Source of the DNA: JAWXCE01 sp033764775
GTDB lineage: Bacteria; Pseudomonadota; Alphaproteobacteria; Rhizobiales; Rhodomicrobiaceae
Direction: 5' to 3'
Assembly: GCA_033764775.1 (NCBI GenBank)
Contig: JANRIQ010000025.1
Coordinates: 119,765 to 183,764 of the forward strand
DNA length: 64,000 bases
Shown one piece after another: positions 60,765 through 64,000 of this stretch. Each line of letters opens with the position of its first letter. Within the stretch, counting starts at the first letter, position 1. The translations under genes were made by a program, and so were the position numbers. Under the pieces are notes generated by a model. It made no database searches. It was not told where the DNA came from and saw nothing but the letters and a program-made list of their open reading frames with translations.

Positions 60765-60849
60765 GCGGGCGTGGCGGAATTGGTAGACGCACTGGAGTTA
60801 GGTTCCAGCGACGCAAGTCGTGGGGGTTCAAGTCCCTCCGCCCGCACCA
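60765..60849 (+). tRNA. tRNA-Leu (anticodon UAG)
   Basis: The 85-nt class II tRNA has acceptor GCGGGCG paired with CGCCCGC. The anticodon stem CTGGA/TCCAG encloses GTTAGGT, giving UAG. The variable arm is long, and CCA is encoded at 60847-60849. Confidence 0.96.
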
Positions 60850-60909
60850 GCGCGATCACAAAACAACAAACGGCCCGGCGTGGCCCACCGGCATGAAAAG
60901 CGAAGGCAA

Positions 60910-62298
60910 ATGCAAATCATCGAGACGAACTCCGACGGGCTGAAGCGCGAACTTAAAGTGGTGATCGGCGCTGGCGAGCTCGCATCGCGCATGGAGGCCA
61001 AGCTCGGCGAGATCCAGGGCAAGGCGCACCTGAAAGGCTTCCGCCCGGGCAAGGCGCCCCTGTCGCACATCCGCAAGGCCTATGGCCGCTCTGTGATGGC
61101 CGAGGTGGTGCAGCAGGCCGTGAACGAGACGACGGAGGAAGCGCTGATGGGCCGCGATGTAAAGCCCGCCTTCCAGCCCGTGTTCAAGCTGCCCGAGGAT
61201 CAGGCCGTGGTCGAGCGCGTCATGGCGGGATCGGCCGACCTCGAATATGTCATGTCGTTCGAGGTGCTGCCCAAGATCGACCTGGCCGACCTCAAGTCCA
61301 TCGCGCTGGAGAAGCTCGTGGCCGAGCCGTCCGATGAGGACATCGCCAAAAGCCTCGATCAGCTCCGGGACGCGAACACTGGTTATGAAGCTAAGGACGG
61401 GCCGGCGGAAACCGGCGACCGGGTGACGATCGACTTCAAGGGCAGCATCGACGGCGAGCCCTTCGAGGGCGGCGCGGCGGAGGACGCCCCTGTCATTCTC
61501 GGCCGGGGGCGCTTCATCCCCGGCTTCGAGGACGGGCTCATGGGCGCCAAGGCGGGCGACGCAAAAACCATCTCGGTGACGTTCCCCGAGGATTATGGCG
61601 CGGCGCATCTGGCTGGCAAACCGGCGGAGTTCGAGGTGACGGTGAAGGAGGTGGCGCGCCCGGTCACGCCCGAGGCGACGGACGAGTTCGCCAAGTCTCT
61701 CGGCCTGGAGTCTATCGAGAAGCTGCGGGGCGCCATTCGCGACCGCATCGTCCGCGAGTACGACACCGTCTCGCGCACCAAGCTGAAAAAAGCGTTGCTC
61801 GACGCGCTGGACGAGAAGCACAAATTCGAGCTGCCGCCGTCGCTTGTATCCGGCGAATTCAACGCCATCTGGACGGATATTGGGCAACAGATGGCCAGAA
61901 GCGGCAAAACCTTCGAAGACGAGGGCACGACCGAGGACAAGGCCCGCGCCGATTATCAGTCGATCGCCGAGCGCCGGGTGCGGTTGGGGTTGCTGCTCTC
62001 AGAGATCGGGCAGCGCAACGACATCAAGATCGGCGATGAGGACATTAAGCGCGCCATCATCGAGCGGGCGCGGCAGTATCCGGGCCAGGAAAGCCAGGTC
62101 GTCGAATTCTACAAGAAGAACCCCAACGCCGTGGCCGAACTGCGGGCGCCGGTTTATGAGGAGAAAGTCGTCAGTTTCGCGCTGGAGCTCGTGAAGGTGA
62201 CGGAGAAATCCGTTTCGCCGGAAGAGCTTCTGCGCGCCGGGGAGCACGACCATGAATGCGGCCCCGACTGCGACCATGACCATCATCACCACGGGTGA
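60910..62298 (+). CDS. tig: Trigger factor
   Basis: This 462-residue ribosome-associated chaperone has the N-terminal ribosome-binding loop LKGFRPGKAPLSHIRKAYG. The FKBP-type prolyl isomerase domain (about residues 150-240) carries TGDRVTIDFKGSIDGEPFEG and GRFIPGFEDGLMG, and a helical C-terminal chaperone domain follows. The protein ends in a His/Cys-rich tail (EHDHECGPDCDHDHHHH), likely metal-binding. ATG 60910 gives the normal N-terminus. The tig-clpP-clpX order is the standard bacterial one. Confidence 0.96.
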   Translation: MQIIETNSDGLKRELKVVIGAGELASRMEAKLGEIQGKAHLKGFRPGKAPLSHIRKAYGRSVMAEVVQQAVNETTEEALMGRDVKPAFQPVFKLPEDQAVVERVMAGSADLEYVMSFEVLPKIDLADLKSIALEKLVAEPSDEDIAKSLDQLRDANTGYEAKDGPAETGDRVTIDFKGSIDGEPFEGGAAEDAPVILGRGRFIPGFEDGLMGAKAGDAKTISVTFPEDYGAAHLAGKPAEFEVTVKEVARPVTPEATDEFAKSLGLESIEKLRGAIRDRIVREYDTVSRTKLKKALLDALDEKHKFELPPSLVSGEFNAIWTDIGQQMARSGKTFEDEGTTEDKARADYQSIAERRVRLGLLLSEIGQRNDIKIGDEDIKRAIIERARQYPGQESQVVEFYKKNPNAVAELRAPVYEEKVVSFALELVKVTEKSVSPEELLRAGEHDHECGPDCDHDHHHHG

Positions 62299-62331
62299 GC
62301 CGGAGCGTCGCATCCGCCAACCGGGCCGCAA

Positions 62332-62411
62332 ATGACATTTTTGTCATGGATCGAGGCGCAAACGGCATGCCATACTCATGGGCCAGCCGCAAAAGCGCTG
62401 GCTGTTTGCGG
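62332..62411. other. Hairpins in the tig-clpP intergenic region
   Basis: Two small inverted repeats: ATGACA/TGTCAT around TTTT (62332-62347), and CCGCAAA/TTTGCGG (62387-62393 and 62405-62411). They lie upstream of clpP and may be regulatory or a weak tig terminator. No heat-shock sigma promoter was confidently read. Confidence 0.35.
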
Positions 62412-62491
62412 CGCGGCTGGAACTTTTGGTTAACGGGAATCACATAGCGTCATCGGCGCTGGGCCGAAACGGCGGTAAGGAGCTTCTAAAA

Positions 62492-63115
62492 ATGCGCGAT
62501 CCGGTTGACTTCGCCATGTCCACGCTGGTGCCCATGGTCGTCGAACAGACGAACCGCGGCGAACGCGCTTACGATATCTATTCGCGCCTGCTGAAGGAGC
62601 GGCTGATCTTCGTCACTGGCCCGGTCGAGGATCACATGGCCTCGCTGATCACCGCGCAGCTTCTGTTTCTGGAGTCGGAAAGCCCGACAAAGGAAATCTC
62701 GATGTACATAAATTCGCCGGGCGGCGTCGTCACCTCGGGCATGGCGATCTACGACACCATGCAGTTCATCCGGCCGCCGGTCTCCACCTTGTGCATCGGG
62801 CAGGCGGCGTCGATGGGTTCGCTGCTGCTCGCGGCGGGGGAGCCAGGCATGCGCTATGCGCTTCCCAACGCGCGCATCATGGTGCATCAGCCGTCCGGCG
62901 GCTTCCAGGGGCAAGCGAGCGACATCGAGCGCCACGCCCGCGAAATTCTCGCCATCCGTGAACGACTGAACAAAATCTATGTCAAACACACCGGTCAAAC
63001 CATGCAGGCGGTCATCGACGCGCTGGAGCGCGACACCTTTCTCACCGCCGACGCGGCGAAATCCTTCGGTTTGATCGACAAGGTGATCACGAAGCGCGAG
63101 GCGCCAGCGGCGTAA
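62492..63115 (+). CDS. clpP: ATP-dependent Clp protease proteolytic subunit
   Basis: This 207-residue serine peptidase forms the barrel of ClpXP. The catalytic triad is S107 (GQAASMGSLL), H132 (IMVHQPSGG) and D181 (ERDTFLTADAA). ATG 62492 follows TAAGGAG and gives the normal short propeptide (MRDPVDFAMSTLVPMVVEQT). It is followed by clpX. Confidence 0.97.
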   Translation: MRDPVDFAMSTLVPMVVEQTNRGERAYDIYSRLLKERLIFVTGPVEDHMASLITAQLLFLESESPTKEISMYINSPGGVVTSGMAIYDTMQFIRPPVSTLCIGQAASMGSLLLAAGEPGMRYALPNARIMVHQPSGGFQGQASDIERHAREILAIRERLNKIYVKHTGQTMQAVIDALERDTFLTADAAKSFGLIDKVITKREAPAA

Positions 63116-63223
63116 GGCGGCGCGGACAAGGGCGGTTGACTCAGGCCGGTCAACCTTGAACAATGATAGATAAGCGACCTCATACGAAGGACGGCCTAGG
63201 AGTCAGTTCGGTCAGGACATGGA

Positions 63224-64000
<777 letters not shown>

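Overview
The window is a chromosomal stretch of a GC-rich alphaproteobacterium, most likely of the order Hyphomicrobiales (Rhizobiales). The lineage call rests on gene content: a CpdR-type receiver, an NDUFS4-like complex I protein, a CX14CX2C-type QueE, the gene order rlpA-dac-tmk-holB-metG-tatD-MBL, and tig-clpP-clpX. No phage, transposon, CRISPR array or rRNA was seen. Four tRNA genes are present: Ser-UGA, Val-GAC, Arg-UCU and Leu-UAG.

Layout. 1-14.9 kb is a nitrogen-scavenging island. The urea ABC transporter urtABC runs leftward (urtC is cut by the window edge). The urease cluster ureD-A-hupE-B-(AT-rich insert)-C-E-F-(orf90)-G runs rightward from a divergent intergenic region that carries two well-spaced sigma-54 -24/-12 promoters, one facing each way. 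Facing ureG is a five-gene leftward operon: periplasmic binding protein, permease, ATPase, an agmatinase-family protein that reads as a nickel-dependent guanidine hydrolase (GdmH), and a small His-rich protein. Its leader contains a clear guanidine-I (ykkC) riboswitch that begins about 3 nt after the start site predicted from a sigma-54 promoter. Together the island encodes guanidine uptake, guanidine to urea plus ammonia, urea uptake, and urea to ammonia plus CO2, under combined nitrogen and guanidine control.

15.3-20.1 kb is a branched-chain-amino-acid-type (Liv) ABC transporter, followed by tRNA-Ser. 20.4-25.1 kb holds a small secreted protein and a leftward set GlcD/GlcF-fusion dehydrogenase, FCD-type GntR regulator and GST. 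25.4-32.2 kb is the cell-wall/housekeeping run from rlpA to an MBL hydrolase. 32.2-37.9 kb contains an SDR enzyme, a TAXI-like binding protein with a coiled-coil tail, and the queuosine (preQ1) genes queF, queD, queE and queC interrupted by a BLUF blue-light sensor. 37.9-48 kb carries eno, a TIGR02186/TauE pair, a PodJ-like SLR protein, cpdR, an aminotransferase and cobT-cobS.

48-55.3 kb is an accessory-looking envelope region with small Arg/Cys-rich and Ser/Asn-repeat secreted proteins. It includes an ECF sigma/anti-sigma pair divergent from an S8 protease. Three promoters with the form GGAAT-N16-CGTT precede the sigma gene, the protease and the Ser/Asn-repeat gene, defining a small local regulon. 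55.2-59.2 kb holds sulfur amino-acid genes (metC, sseA, cysK), then an SbtA-like bicarbonate transporter, and the window ends in tig-clpP-clpX (clpX truncated).

The most interesting system is the sigma-54/guanidine-I-riboswitch guanidine operon next to urease. The second is the ECF / S8 protease / Ser-Asn-repeat protein module. All assignments were made by reading the sequence; no database search was run.
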